A DNA stretch of 64,000 nt from DAITBA01 sp036824005 (GTDB lineage Bacteria > Pseudomonadota > Gammaproteobacteria > Burkholderiales > Rhodocyclaceae), in the NCBI GenBank assembly GCA_036824005.1, contig DAITBA010000021.1, positions 7,360 to 71,359 of the forward strand. The letters run 5' to 3'. Position numbers and translations under genes: made by a program. Below, in pieces: positions 9,018-22,452 of the stretch (position 1 is its first letter; every line of letters begins with the position of its first letter). The notes beneath the pieces are model-generated. The model had not been told where the DNA came from and searched no databases. It worked only from the letters and a program-made list of their open reading frames with translations.

Positions 9018-9773
9018 ATGCTGCAACTGGCCGATCATCTTGTCCATCTGCGTTCGAAGACATACGCCGTGGCCCTCGCACGCACCGACAGCGAGATCGT
9101 CGAAGCACAACGCCTGCGTTACCGCGTCTTCGCCGAGGAACTGGGCGCTCGCCTGGAGACGCGTACACCGGGCGTCGACCACGACATCTTCGATCCCTAT
9201 TGCGAGCACCTCATCGTGCGTGACGAGGCCACGGACAGAATCGTCGGCACCTATCGCATCCTTGCCCCCGGCCAGGCGGAGGAGATCGGCTGCTACTACT
9301 CCGAAACCGAGTTCGATTTGGTACGTCTGCGTCATCTGCGCGCGCGCATGGCGGAGGTTGGCCGCTCCTGCATCGACCCCGATTACCGTACGGGGCCGGT
9401 GATCAGCCTGCTCTGGGCCGGACTGGCGCGCTACATGATGCAGCGCGGGTATGAGTACCTGATCGGTTGTGCCTCCATCGGCATGGCCGACGGCGGACAC
9501 AACGCCGCCAACCTCTACCGTCAGCTCGCGGAGCACATGGCGCCACTGGAATACCACGTCTTTCCGCGCTGCCGCCTGCCATTGGAGAAGCTGACCAACG
9601 GCGGGCCGACGGAACTGCCGCCCCTGCTCAAGGGGTACCTGCGCGCAGGCGCGTACGTGTGCGGCGAGCCGGCCTGGGATCCGAACTTCAACACCGCGGA
9701 CCTGCTGCTGATGCTGCCGATGTCCGCCGTTACGACTCGCTACGCGCGCCATTTCATCGAACGCCAGAAATGA
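9018..9773 (+). CDS. olsB: L-ornithine N-alpha-acyltransferase (OlsB-like)
   Basis: 251 residues of the GNAT/hemolysin-like acyltransferase family. Typical segments are QRLRYRVFAEELGA near 33, DEATDRIVGTYRIL near 75, VGRSCIDPDYRTG and LIGCASIGMADGG. It transfers a 3-hydroxyacyl chain from acyl carrier protein to ornithine, giving lyso-ornithine lipid. The stop codon overlaps the olsA start (ATGA at 9770), the usual olsBA arrangement. Ornithine lipid replaces phospholipid under phosphate limitation in several proteobacteria, matching the neighbouring alkaline phosphatase. Confidence 0.88.
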   Translation: MLQLADHLVHLRSKTYAVALARTDSEIVEAQRLRYRVFAEELGARLETRTPGVDHDIFDPYCEHLIVRDEATDRIVGTYRILAPGQAEEIGCYYSETEFDLVRLRHLRARMAEVGRSCIDPDYRTGPVISLLWAGLARYMMQRGYEYLIGCASIGMADGGHNAANLYRQLAEHMAPLEYHVFPRCRLPLEKLTNGGPTELPPLLKGYLRAGAYVCGEPAWDPNFNTADLLLMLPMSAVTTRYARHFIERQK

Positions 9774-10615
9774 AGGCGTGGGCGAAAGTGCGCGCGACCT
9801 TTCGACTGGCGCGCGTGGGCACGCACCTGGGCTACGGCGTCGCCACCGTCGCGCTCGCCTATCCATTTCTGCCGCGCAAAGTGCGCCTGCGTCTTAAGCA
9901 GCGCTGGTCGCGGCAGTTGCTGCAGATGCTGGGCGTGCGTCTCCACCTGGAAGGTGTGCAACACCAAGGACGCACCATGATCGTCGCCAACCACGTCTCC
10001 TGGCTGGACATCTTCGCCATCAATGCCGTGGCGCCGAGCGCCTTCGTTTGCAAGGCTGAGGTGCGCGCCTGGCCAGTCATCGGCTGGCTGTGCGCCAACA
10101 CGGAGACCATTTTCATCGAGCGTGGGCGCGCCACGGCCGCCCAGCGCACCGCGGAAAGGCTCGAGGCGACGCTGCGAAGCGGCCGCACAGTCGCCTTCTT
10201 CCCGGAGGGGACGACCAGCGACGGCAGCGTCGTACTGCCTTTTCGCGCCGCATTGCTTCAGCCGGCGATTGACTGCGCCGCGACGCTGCAACCCGTATCC
10301 ATCCGTTACGCCGACCATCACGGCAGGCCGAGCATCGTGCCGGCCTACTGCGGCGACGGGAGTTTCGGCGACTCCCTCAAGCGCATCGCCGCGGCAGACT
10401 CCCTGTCGGTGCGCTTGTCCTTGCTGGCACCCGTGGACGCCAGCCAACACCACCGCCGCAGCCTCGCTGCGCACGCGCGCGCGCGCATTGTCGAACGCCT
10501 TCACGGCAGCCGCGTGGAAGCAGCCGATCGATACGCATCGCCCGAGACGGACGCAGCGCCGCCGGCATTCGACACGGACGAGCAGGCTCAGCCGCAGCTG
10601 CATGGCGCAACCTGA
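9770..10615 (+). CDS. olsA: Lyso-ornithine lipid O-acyltransferase / PlsC-family
   Basis: 281 residues. It is a PlsC-type acyltransferase with the catalytic HX4D box (NHVSWLD) near residue 73, FIERG near 116 and FFPEGTTSDG near 143, and a hydrophobic N-terminal anchor. It esterifies the hydroxyl of lyso-ornithine lipid made by OlsB, at the inner membrane. ATG at 9770 overlaps the olsB stop, which fixes the start despite a longer open frame upstream. The C-terminal 40 residues are low complexity. A general lysophosphatidic acid acyltransferase is the alternative. Confidence 0.85.
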   Translation: MKAWAKVRATFRLARVGTHLGYGVATVALAYPFLPRKVRLRLKQRWSRQLLQMLGVRLHLEGVQHQGRTMIVANHVSWLDIFAINAVAPSAFVCKAEVRAWPVIGWLCANTETIFIERGRATAAQRTAERLEATLRSGRTVAFFPEGTTSDGSVVLPFRAALLQPAIDCAATLQPVSIRYADHHGRPSIVPAYCGDGSFGDSLKRIAAADSLSVRLSLLAPVDASQHHRRSLAAHARARIVERLHGSRVEAADRYASPETDAAPPAFDTDEQAQPQLHGAT

Positions 10616-10675
10616 TCGCGCGTCCTTCGCAAGACGAGCTTGACGGTCAATGTCCATTTCGATCTTCACGGAAAT

Positions 10676-11029
10676 ATGGAACCCGGAGATGCCGTCACCG
10701 TTCTCGCTGCACTGGCCCAGGAGACGCGGCTCAAGATATTTCGCCGGCCGGTGACCGCAGGCCGGGAAGGCTTGTGTGCCGGCGCCATCGCCGAGAAGCT
10801 CGGCCTGGCACCGGCCACCCTGTCGTTTCATCTGGCGCAGCTTGCCCGCGCCGGACTGGTCAGCTCGCAACGACACAGCCGCTTCATTTTCTATTGTGCC
10901 GAATTCTCTGTCATCGACGCGCTGATCGGCTTTCTGACCGAAGACCGCTGTGGCGGTCGTGTCTGTCTGTCCAACGTTGCTCGCAGGGGCAGCCCGGGGA
11001 CACGCCAGCGTGGCATGGCCAACGCGTAA
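10676..11029 (+). CDS. arsR: ArsR-family winged-helix repressor
   Basis: 117 residues from ATG 10676 (MEPGDAVTVLAALAQETRLK), which starts where ArsR proteins normally begin; a TTG at 10640 would add 12 residues. The winged helix is clear: recognition helix APATLSFHLAQLARAGLV and wing SRFIFYCAE. The family senses As(III)/Sb(III) through Cys residues; here Cys occurs at GREGLCAGA, FYCAE and EDRCGG. It is first in an arsR-arsC-acr3 unit. Confidence 0.88.
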   Translation: MEPGDAVTVLAALAQETRLKIFRRPVTAGREGLCAGAIAEKLGLAPATLSFHLAQLARAGLVSSQRHSRFIFYCAEFSVIDALIGFLTEDRCGGRVCLSNVARRGSPGTRQRGMANA

Positions 11030-11044
11030 TCGGAGACCTTTGTC

Positions 11045-11566
11045 ATGGACCGACCCTACAACGTGCTGTTCCTATGTACCGGCAATTCCGCGCGCAGCAT
11101 CATGGCCGAAGTTCTGCTCAGTGCCATGGGCCGCGGGCGCTTCAAAGCCTACAGCGCCGGCAGCCATCCTGCCGGCGAGGTCAATCCCTATGCTATAGAA
11201 CTGATCCGGCGCAACCGCCTGCCCGTCGACGGTCTGCGCAGCAAGAACTGGGACGAATTCGCCGCGCCTGGTGCGCCGGAACTCGACTTCGTTGTCACGG
11301 TGTGCGACAACGCCGCGGGCGAGGTGTGCCCGGTATGGCCCGGCCAGCCCATGACGGCGCACTGGGGTATCGAGGATCCGGCCGCGGTGCCGGGCAGCGA
11401 AGAGGAAAAGCGCAAGGCGTTCTTCCGCGCCTACACCCAGTTGTCCAATCGCCTAAGTATCTTCCTCAGCCTGCCCCTGGACAAGCTCGACCGGTTGACC
11501 CTCAAGAGCAGGCTGGACGAGATCGGCGCGCTGCGTCATGGCGAAACCGGAAACACCGGAGCATGA
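11045..11566 (+). CDS. arsC: Thioredoxin-coupled arsenate reductase
   Basis: 173 residues of the low-molecular-weight phosphatase fold. The P-loop FLCTGNSARS carries nucleophile Cys11, and Cys87 and Cys95 (VCDNAAGEVC) match the redox relay of thioredoxin-linked ArsC. It reduces arsenate to arsenite for export. It starts 15 bp after arsR, and its stop overlaps the ATG of the broken acr3. Confidence 0.92.
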   Translation: MDRPYNVLFLCTGNSARSIMAEVLLSAMGRGRFKAYSAGSHPAGEVNPYAIELIRRNRLPVDGLRSKNWDEFAAPGAPELDFVVTVCDNAAGEVCPVWPGQPMTAHWGIEDPAAVPGSEEEKRKAFFRAYTQLSNRLSIFLSLPLDKLDRLTLKSRLDEIGALRHGETGNTGA

Positions 11567-12325
11567 GCACCGGCATCGACACCGCCGGCGTGCTGGCTGA
11601 CGCGCTGGGTGTTCCTGTGCGTCGTTGCCGGCATCGCCCTCGGAGCTCTTCCCGGCACCATGCTGGCCGCGGCGCCGTGCACCGCCATGGTGTTCGTTTG
11701 GAGCCAGCTCACCCGGGGCGACCCCTACTTCACCCTGTCCCAGGTGGCGCTCAACGACACCATCATGGTGTTCGCCTTCGCGCCCATCGTCGCCCTGCTG
11801 CTCGGCCTGTCCTCGATCACCGTGCCCTGGGACACGCTCTTCGTGTCCGTGGTGCTCTACATCGCCATACCCGTGCGGATTGCCCAGCTCTGGCGCCGGA
11901 CGCTGCTCAAGCGCGGTGAGGCGGCGCTGCAGCGCACCCTGGCGCGGATCGGACCGTTCTCCATCTCCGCCCTGCTCCTGACTCTGGTGCTGCTGTTCGC
12001 CTTCCAGGGCGAGGCCATTCTCAAGCAGCCGCTGGTGATCCTGATGCTGGCGGTGCCGATCACCATCCAGGTACATGTCAACTCGGGCAATGCCTATCTG
12101 TTGAACGGCAGGTTGCGCGTCGCTCACTGCGTCGCCGGCCCGACGGCCCTGATCGGCGCCAGCAACTTGTTCGAGATGGCGGTGGCTGCCGCCATCAGCC
12201 TGTTCGGCTTCGAGTCCGGCGCCGCAATCGCCACCGTGGTCGGCGTACTTATCTAGGTACCGGTGATGCTGTCCGTGGTGAAGATCGTGAATTCAAGCAA
12301 GGTCTGGTACGAATCGCCGGCGTAG
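11563..12325 (+). pseudogene. acr3: acr3 arsenite efflux pump, degraded
   Basis: An ACR3-type permease (normally about 350 residues) with three lesions. The ATG at 11563 overlaps arsC, but the frame that starts MSTGIDTAGVL must shift near 11590-11600 to reach WLTRWVFLCVVAGIALGALP. Right after this the sequence jumps to LAAAPCTAMVFVW, which in intact ACR3 lies about 100 residues later, so a central block with several membrane helices is missing. The end reads ATVVGVLI, then TAG (12254-12256), then VPVMLSVVKIVNSS before TAG at 12323; the TAG replaces the usual Glu codon. The remaining frame 11609-12256 would encode 215 residues. Loss of arsenite export by this copy is very likely. Confidence 0.82.
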
Positions 12326-12433
12326 GCGAAACCGATACACCACCGCCCAGCGCCGGTCGATTCGAACTCGTAGGAAAAGCGATCCGCGCAGCACTCGGAA
12401 CGGCTGAGCGGCCGAAACCCTCGAGCAGCCGCG

Positions 12434-12784
12434 CTACTTGGCAGCGAGCACCTCGTCCGCCCAACCCATCGCGGCAAGGACATTGGGCAGGCCGACCACG
12501 GTGGCGAGCACCATCAGCGCCTGACGTATTTCTTCGGCCTTTGCGCCGTCCTCCAGCGCCCGCCGCGCATGGCTGCGCACAGAGCCTTCGGAACCGATGG
12601 CCGCTGCCGCCGCGAGTTGGATCAGCTGCACCGTCTTCTCATCGAGCGGTCCTGCCTTGCGCGCCGCACTGCCCAGCTCGTCTAGCGCCTTGATGAAGGC
12701 GGGCTCAACCTTTTTCAAGCGCAGATACGGGTTGTTCTTCTTGCTGCTGCCCTTGATGCCCTTCTTGCCGCTGCTCTTACCCAT
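12434..12784 (-). CDS. AhpD/carboxymuconolactone-decarboxylase-like protein without active-site cysteines
   Basis: 116 residues. A basic, low-complexity N-terminus (KSSGKKGIKGSSKK) precedes an AhpD-like helical domain with ALDELGSAARKAGPLDEKT and AIGSEGSVRSHARRALEDGA. In AhpD the equivalent of SEGSVRSH is CxxCxxxH; here both Cys are Ser, while the His is kept. Peroxidase-type disulfide chemistry is therefore unlikely. It is on the same strand as glmM, 62 bp downstream. Confidence 0.65.
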   Translation of the reverse strand: MGKSSGKKGIKGSSKKNNPYLRLKKVEPAFIKALDELGSAARKAGPLDEKTVQLIQLAAAAAIGSEGSVRSHARRALEDGAKAEEIRQALMVLATVVGLPNVLAAMGWADEVLAAK

Positions 12785-12846
12785 TGCACGATCCTCCCGA
12801 AGACCACTTCTCGACGATTCGCGGGGCGCCTACCCGCAGACTGCGC

Positions 12847-14199
12847 TCACGCAACCGCCGCCCGCACGGCATCGGCGATAGATTCAGCGCAACGCTGGAC
12901 GCGCTCCGCACCCTCGCCCTCGACCATGACGCGCAGCAACGGCTCAGTGCCGGACGGCCGTAGCAGCACCCGGCCGCTACCGCCCAACTCGCGTTCCACG
13001 GCGTCCTGCGCGGCACGGATGCGTGCAGCACCCTTCCAGTCGAAACCATTGGGCATTCTCACGTTAACCAGAGTCTGCGGATAGAGCGTCAGGTCGCGGC
13101 AGGCCTCGCGCAGCGAAACGCCGTCGCGACGCAGCGCCGCCAGTACCTGCAGCGCGGAGATAATGCCGTCGCCCGTGGTATGACAGTCGAGACAGATGAT
13201 GTGGCCGGAGTTCTCGCCGCCCAGCTTCCAGCCTTTGTCCTGCATCAATTCAAGCACGTATCGGTCACCGACTTTCGCGCGGGCAAAGCCCACTCCGAGG
13301 CGCCCCAGCGCATGCTCGAGTCCGAGGTTGGTCATGAGCGTGCCCGCCACACCATCGAGCCCGCCGTTTGCCACGCGCGTGCGCGCCATGACGTAAAGCA
13401 GCTTATCGCCGTCGTAAAGCCCGCCGTCGCCGTCGGCCATGAGCACCCTGTCGCCGTCGCCATCCAGCGCAATGCCGACATCGACACCGTACTTGAGCAC
13501 CGCACGCTTGAGCGAGTCCGGCGCCGTCGCGCCGACGCCGTCGTTGATGTTCAGCCCGTTCGGCTCGCCGCCGACGACGAACACCTCGGCACCAAGCTCG
13601 TGGAACACCTTCGGCGCAATGTGGTAGGCGGCGCCGTTGGCGCAGTCGACTGCGATCCGCAGGCCGCGCAGGTCCAATTCGTTGGGGAAGGTGCTCTTGC
13701 AGAATTCGATGTAGCGTCCGGCCGCATCGTCAATGCGCCGCGCCTTGCCGATGCGCGCCGGCTCGGCACAGCCCATCGGCTGCTCCAGCCGCGCCTCGAT
13801 GTCCTCCTCGACGGCATCGGGCAGCTTGTTGCCGCCGGCGGAAAAGAACTTGATGCCATTATCCTGAAACGGATTGTGCGAGGCCGAGATCACAACACCC
13901 GCCTGCAGCCGCAGCGCCCGCGTCAGATAGGCCACCGCGGGCGTAGGCGTCGGCCCTGCCAGCATGACGTCGACACCCGCGGCGGCGAATCCCGCCTCCA
14001 GCGCCGCCTCGAGCATGTAGCCGGAGATGCGTGTGTCCTTGCCGATCAGTACCGCCGGCCGCTCGCCCGCCGGGCGGTGCTCCCGCGCCACCAGCGTCGT
14101 GCCGGCGGCATAGCCGAGGCGCAACACGAATTCCGCCGTGATCGGCGCCTCCCCGACATGTCCGCGCACCCCATCGGTGCCGAAATACTTTCTTGCCAT
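12847..14199 (-). CDS. glmM: Phosphoglucosamine mutase
   Basis: 450 residues, full length. It starts MARKYFGTDGVRGHVG, carries the phosphoserine motif ISASHNPFQDNGIKFF near 100, the metal loop DGDGDRVLMAD and the phosphate-binding end RPSGTEPLLRVMVEG. It converts glucosamine-6-phosphate to glucosamine-1-phosphate for UDP-GlcNAc synthesis in the cytoplasm. It follows folP by 22 bp, the usual ftsH-folP-glmM order of proteobacteria. Confidence 0.97.
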   Translation of the reverse strand: MARKYFGTDGVRGHVGEAPITAEFVLRLGYAAGTTLVAREHRPAGERPAVLIGKDTRISGYMLEAALEAGFAAAGVDVMLAGPTPTPAVAYLTRALRLQAGVVISASHNPFQDNGIKFFSAGGNKLPDAVEEDIEARLEQPMGCAEPARIGKARRIDDAAGRYIEFCKSTFPNELDLRGLRIAVDCANGAAYHIAPKVFHELGAEVFVVGGEPNGLNINDGVGATAPDSLKRAVLKYGVDVGIALDGDGDRVLMADGDGGLYDGDKLLYVMARTRVANGGLDGVAGTLMTNLGLEHALGRLGVGFARAKVGDRYVLELMQDKGWKLGGENSGHIICLDCHTTGDGIISALQVLAALRRDGVSLREACRDLTLYPQTLVNVRMPNGFDWKGAARIRAAQDAVERELGGSGRVLLRPSGTEPLLRVMVEGEGAERVQRCAESIADAVRAAVA

Positions 14200-14221
14200 C
14201 TTGTCGCTCCCTCAGAACTCT

Positions 14222-15055
14222 TCACTCGAAAACCGTGCGCCACACCGCCAGGGCATCGCGCGTGGCCGCGACATCATGCACGCGTACTATTGTAGCGCCC
14301 TTGGCCACCGCCGCCAGCGCCGCCGCCACGCTTGCCGGGACGCGCTCGGTCACCTTGCGCCCGGTGAGCTTGCCCAGCAACGATTTGCGCGAAAGCCCTG
14401 CCAGCACCGGATAGCCCAGCGCAGTGATGCAGTCGAGGTGGCGCAGCAGCAGCAGGTTGTGCTCCGCCGTCTTGCCGAAGCCGAAGCCGGGATCGGTGAC
14501 GATACGCTCCCGGGCAACGCCCGCCGCGTGCACCGCAGCACAACGCGCGGCCAGAAAGGCCGCTACCTCGCCCACCACATCGTCATAGTGCGGATCGGCC
14601 TGCATGGTCTGGGGGGTGCCCTGCATGTGCATCAGGCACACCGCCGCGTTGCTGCCGGCGGCCACCTCCATCGCCCCCGGCGCGCGCAGGGCATTGATGT
14701 CGTTGATCATACTCGCCCCCGCCGCCAGGGCGGCGCGCATCACGTCCGGCTTGACCGTGTCGATGGACAGGGGCACGCCGCACTCGCGCAGTGCCTCGAT
14801 CACCGGCATGACCCGCCGCAGCTCCTCGTCGGCGGCAACGGGTGCGGCACACGGCCGCGAGGACTCACCGCCGATGTCGAGGATGTCGGCGCCTTCCGCG
14901 ACGAATTCCCGTCCTTGGGCAACGGCGCGCGCGACGTCATCCGCGGTGCCGTCGCCCGAGAAGGAATCGGGCGTGCAGTTGATGATGCCCATGATCAGCG
15001 GCCGGTCGAGCGGTAGGCGATAGCGCCCGCAGAGCAGATCAGGGGTGGAGGTCAT
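14222..15055 (-). CDS. folP: Dihydropteroate synthase
   Basis: 277 residues from ATG 15055. Family motifs: MGIINCTPDSFSGDG near residue 22, DIGGESSRP near 61, PLSIDTVKPDV, MINDINAL, DPGFGFGKT and AGLSRKSLLG. It condenses p-aminobenzoate with dihydropterin pyrophosphate in folate synthesis. A terminator separates it from ftsH, so it may have its own weak promoter or depend on read-through. Confidence 0.95.
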   Translation of the reverse strand: MTSTPDLLCGRYRLPLDRPLIMGIINCTPDSFSGDGTADDVARAVAQGREFVAEGADILDIGGESSRPCAAPVAADEELRRVMPVIEALRECGVPLSIDTVKPDVMRAALAAGASMINDINALRAPGAMEVAAGSNAAVCLMHMQGTPQTMQADPHYDDVVGEVAAFLAARCAAVHAAGVARERIVTDPGFGFGKTAEHNLLLLRHLDCITALGYPVLAGLSRKSLLGKLTGRKVTERVPASVAAALAAVAKGATIVRVHDVAATRDALAVWRTVFE

Positions 15056-15076
15056 TGTCGGTGAGGGCGAGAAAGC

Positions 15077-15104
15077 AAAAGGCCGGATCGTCTCCGATCC
15101 GGCC
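15077..15104 (-). terminator. Rho-independent terminator after ftsH
   Basis: A perfect 10-bp stem (GGCCGGATCG / CGATCCGGCC) with a TCTC-type 4-nt loop is followed on the minus strand by TTTTGCTTT. It lies between the ftsH stop (15123) and the folP start (15055). Confidence 0.8.
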
Positions 15105-15122
15105 ACGCATTGTCGAACTCGC

Positions 15123-17000
<1,878 letters not shown>

Positions 17001-17100
17001 GACTCTTCCTCACCAGGCCCATAAGGGGCCGTCTGCCAATGGACTGATTCTATGACCGAACGTTCCGTCAGGCAATTGTCGTGCCCTGCCGACAGACACG

Positions 17101-17721
17101 TCATCCTTTGCGGCCCCGACCAAGCAGATAGAGCTCGGCACTGCGGCCGCGTGAGGCTTGCGGCTTGCGCACGACTACGGACCCGAAGACCCGTTGCATG
17201 GCCTGCCGCAACTCCTGGAAGCCCGCACCCTGAAATACCTTAACGAGCAAATCCCCGCCCGGCTTGAGTTGCCGGGCGGCAAACTCCAACGTCAGTTCGG
17301 CTAGGTGCATGGCGCGCGCTTGATCGCTGACCGCAATACCGGACCAGTTGGGGGCCATATCCGACAACACAAGGTCGACAGGCCGGCCGACCAGTACCGC
17401 CTCCAGCTGCGCCAATATGGCTTCCTCCCGGAAGTCGCCCTGGATGAACTGCACCCCTGGCAGCGGCTCGAATTCCAGCAGGTCGAGTGCGACCACATGC
17501 CCTGCCGGTCCGAGCTTGCGCACCACCACCTGCGCCCAACTGCCCGGCGCGGCGCCGAGATCCACGACCAGCGTCCCCGGACGCAGAAGGTGATCCTTGG
17601 CGTCGATCTCCAGCAGCTTGAACGCCGCGCGGGAGCGATAGCCTTCGGCCCGCGCCCGCTGCACGTACGGGTCGGTGACGTGCTCGTGCATCCACGCTTT
17701 GCTGGTCTTGGATCGTTTCAT
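17101..17721 (-). CDS. rlmE: 23S rRNA 2'-O-methyltransferase RlmE
   Basis: 206 residues from ATG 17721 (MKRSKTSKAWMHEH); the longer upstream frame is antisense to yhbY. The SAM-binding motif LVVDLGAAPGSWAQVV is near 52, and catalytic-tetrad regions include the N-terminal YRSRAAFKLLEID Lys, LSDMAPNWSG, LLVKVFQG and the C-terminal PQASRGRSAELYLLG Glu. It methylates U2552 of 23S rRNA. It is divergent from yhbY across 39 bp. Confidence 0.95.
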   Translation of the reverse strand: MKRSKTSKAWMHEHVTDPYVQRARAEGYRSRAAFKLLEIDAKDHLLRPGTLVVDLGAAPGSWAQVVVRKLGPAGHVVALDLLEFEPLPGVQFIQGDFREEAILAQLEAVLVGRPVDLVLSDMAPNWSGIAVSDQARAMHLAELTLEFAARQLKPGGDLLVKVFQGAGFQELRQAMQRVFGSVVVRKPQASRGRSAELYLLGRGRKG

Positions 17722-17760
17722 CGGGTTAGAATCGCGCCCTCGATTGAACCGGCCCCGTCC

Positions 17761-18150
17761 ATGAAACCCCTCACTCCCGCCGAACGGCGCCAGCTCAAGG
17801 CGCGCGCCCATGCCCTGCATCCCGTGGTCAGCATCGGCGCCCACGGTTTGTCGGATGCGGTGCTGACGGAAATCGATCGCAGCCTGAAAGCGCACGAGCT
17901 GATCAAGGTGCGCACCCATGGCATCGAACGCGGCGAGCGCGAGGTCCTGCTAGTGCAAATCTCCGGTCGCCTCGACGCCGCTGCCGTGCAGCATATCGGT
18001 AACATCCTAGTCCTCTACCGGCCGGAGCCAGAGCAAACGCCTGCGCCGGCGCCGCCCCGACCGGCGGCCACGCCGCCCGCCCGGCGCCTGGCCAAGGGTC
18101 GTCCAGCGTCTTCGCCTCGGCGAAAGCGGGTGCCCGCAGCCCGGCGCTGA
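17761..18150 (+). CDS. yhbY: YhbY ribosome-associated RNA-binding protein (CRM domain)
   Basis: 129 residues from ATG 17761. The CRM fold is recognisable: LTPAERRQLKARAHALHPVV, then IGAHGLSDAVLTEIDRSLKA, ELIKVRTHG and GRLDAAAVQHIGNILVLYRP. A basic Pro/Ala-rich tail of about 35 residues follows, longer than in E. coli YhbY. The family binds pre-50S particles. It is divergent from rlmE, the standard pairing. Confidence 0.93.
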   Translation: MKPLTPAERRQLKARAHALHPVVSIGAHGLSDAVLTEIDRSLKAHELIKVRTHGIERGEREVLLVQISGRLDAAAVQHIGNILVLYRPEPEQTPAPAPPRPAATPPARRLAKGRPASSPRRKRVPAARR

Positions 18151-18160
18151 ATCGGGTGCT

Positions 18161-18616
18161 TCAGCGCGCCCCTCTGCCCTGCAGCACCACCAGCGCCAAC
18201 CCCAGGGCGCTCTGGATCAGGTAGAGCACGCTTGAGACGCCGTGCCAGCGGGCGAAGCGGTCGCGCAACACGCCTTCCATCACTTCCCTCGGCATCTGCG
18301 CCTTGATGCTCTCCAGGATCGGCTGCACGCCGAAATGACCGGCCAGCGTCAGCAGCAACATACTCAGCACGATCCAGAATACGGCCGACTTGAAGACCGC
18401 CCAGCCCCTGCCGGCAAGCAGGTAGAGCAGCAGATAGCCTGCGCAGACGATGCCGACCCAGGACATGGCCGTGAACAGCCGGCCGGCGATGTTGCCCGCC
18501 ACCATCGAGCCAAGCTGGGAAAAGAGCGTCGGCGCCGCGACGTAGCCGATGGCCCACAGCCCGCCCACCCAGAGGGCTATGGCGATCAGGTACAGCGCGT
18601 CGGCAATCCTGCGCAC
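18161..18616 (-). CDS. DUF4149 membrane protein
   Basis: 151 residues from GTG 18616, which has GGAG 8 nt upstream. About four membrane helices are visible (ALYLIAIALWVGGLWAIGYV, then AMSWVGIVCAGYLLLYLLAG, WIVLSMLLLTLAGHFGV and a C-terminal SSVLYLIQSALGLALVVL). The pattern FxxLGSMVAGNIAGRLFTAMSWVG matches DUF4149. Function is unknown. It sits between greA and the convergent yhbY, its usual place in betaproteobacteria. Confidence 0.85.
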   Translation of the reverse strand: MRRIADALYLIAIALWVGGLWAIGYVAAPTLFSQLGSMVAGNIAGRLFTAMSWVGIVCAGYLLLYLLAGRGWAVFKSAVFWIVLSMLLLTLAGHFGVQPILESIKAQMPREVMEGVLRDRFARWHGVSSVLYLIQSALGLALVVLQGRGAR

Positions 18617-18674
18617 GGCAACTCCAGCGCCCGCCCGGCATCCCGGAGTCCCAGGCGCCGCAACTGGTTCGAGA

Positions 18675-19151
18675 TCATTCGTAGCGCACGTCGAGCACTT
18701 CGTACTCGCGCACGCCCCCCGGCGCCTGCACCTCGGCGATGTCACCCGCATACTTGCCGATCAGCGCCCGAGCGATGGGGGAACTGATGGAGATCTTGCC
18801 CTGCTTCAATTCCGCCTCATCCTCGCCGACGATCTGGTAGCGTACCTTTTCGCCCGAATCCAGATCTTCCAGATCCACCGTCGCGCCGAAGACGCAGCGC
18901 CCGTCGGCATCGAGCAGCTTGGGATCGATGATCTGGGCGTTGGCGAGCTTCGCCTCGACCTCAGCAATGCGCCCCTCGATGAAGCCTTGGCGCTCCTTGG
19001 CAGCGGCGTACTCGGCGTTCTCCGACAGGTCGCCGTGCGAGCGCGCCTCGGCGATGGCAGCAATGACGCCCGGGCGATCTACGGTTTTAAGCCGCTGCAG
19101 CTCGGCGCGCAGCTTCTCCGCGCCGGCGAGAGTAAGAGGAATCTTGCCCAT
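18675..19151 (-). CDS. greA: Transcription elongation factor GreA
   Basis: 158 residues, normal length. The N-terminal coiled coil has the acidic tip (EARSHGDLSENAEYAAAKE) that reaches into the RNA polymerase secondary channel to stimulate cleavage of backtracked RNA. The C-terminal FKBP-like domain includes ISSPIARALIGKYAGD. It begins 5 bp after carB and is co-transcribed with it. Confidence 0.97.
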   Translation of the reverse strand: MGKIPLTLAGAEKLRAELQRLKTVDRPGVIAAIAEARSHGDLSENAEYAAAKERQGFIEGRIAEVEAKLANAQIIDPKLLDADGRCVFGATVDLEDLDSGEKVRYQIVGEDEAELKQGKISISSPIARALIGKYAGDIAEVQAPGGVREYEVLDVRYE

Positions 19152-19156
19152 AAATA

Positions 19157-22363
<3,207 letters not shown>

Positions 22364-22372
22364 GCTCTATTT

Positions 22373-22452
22373 CACCGCAGAGGACGCGGAGGACACGGAG
22401 GAATGCGAGTAGATCGGCAGGATTTTCCTGCGCCCTCTGAGTTCTCCGTAGT
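22373..22452. repeat. GCAGAGG/CTCTG-type intergenic inverted repeat between carA and carB
   Basis: The left arm begins CACCGCAGAGGACGCGGAGG and the right arm (22427-22455, running into the carA end) reads as its imperfect reverse complement (CCTCTGAGTTCTCCG). A related element lies at 31467-31559. Such 'cacagagg' palindromes recur between genes in many proteobacteria and can fold in the transcript. Confidence 0.6.
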
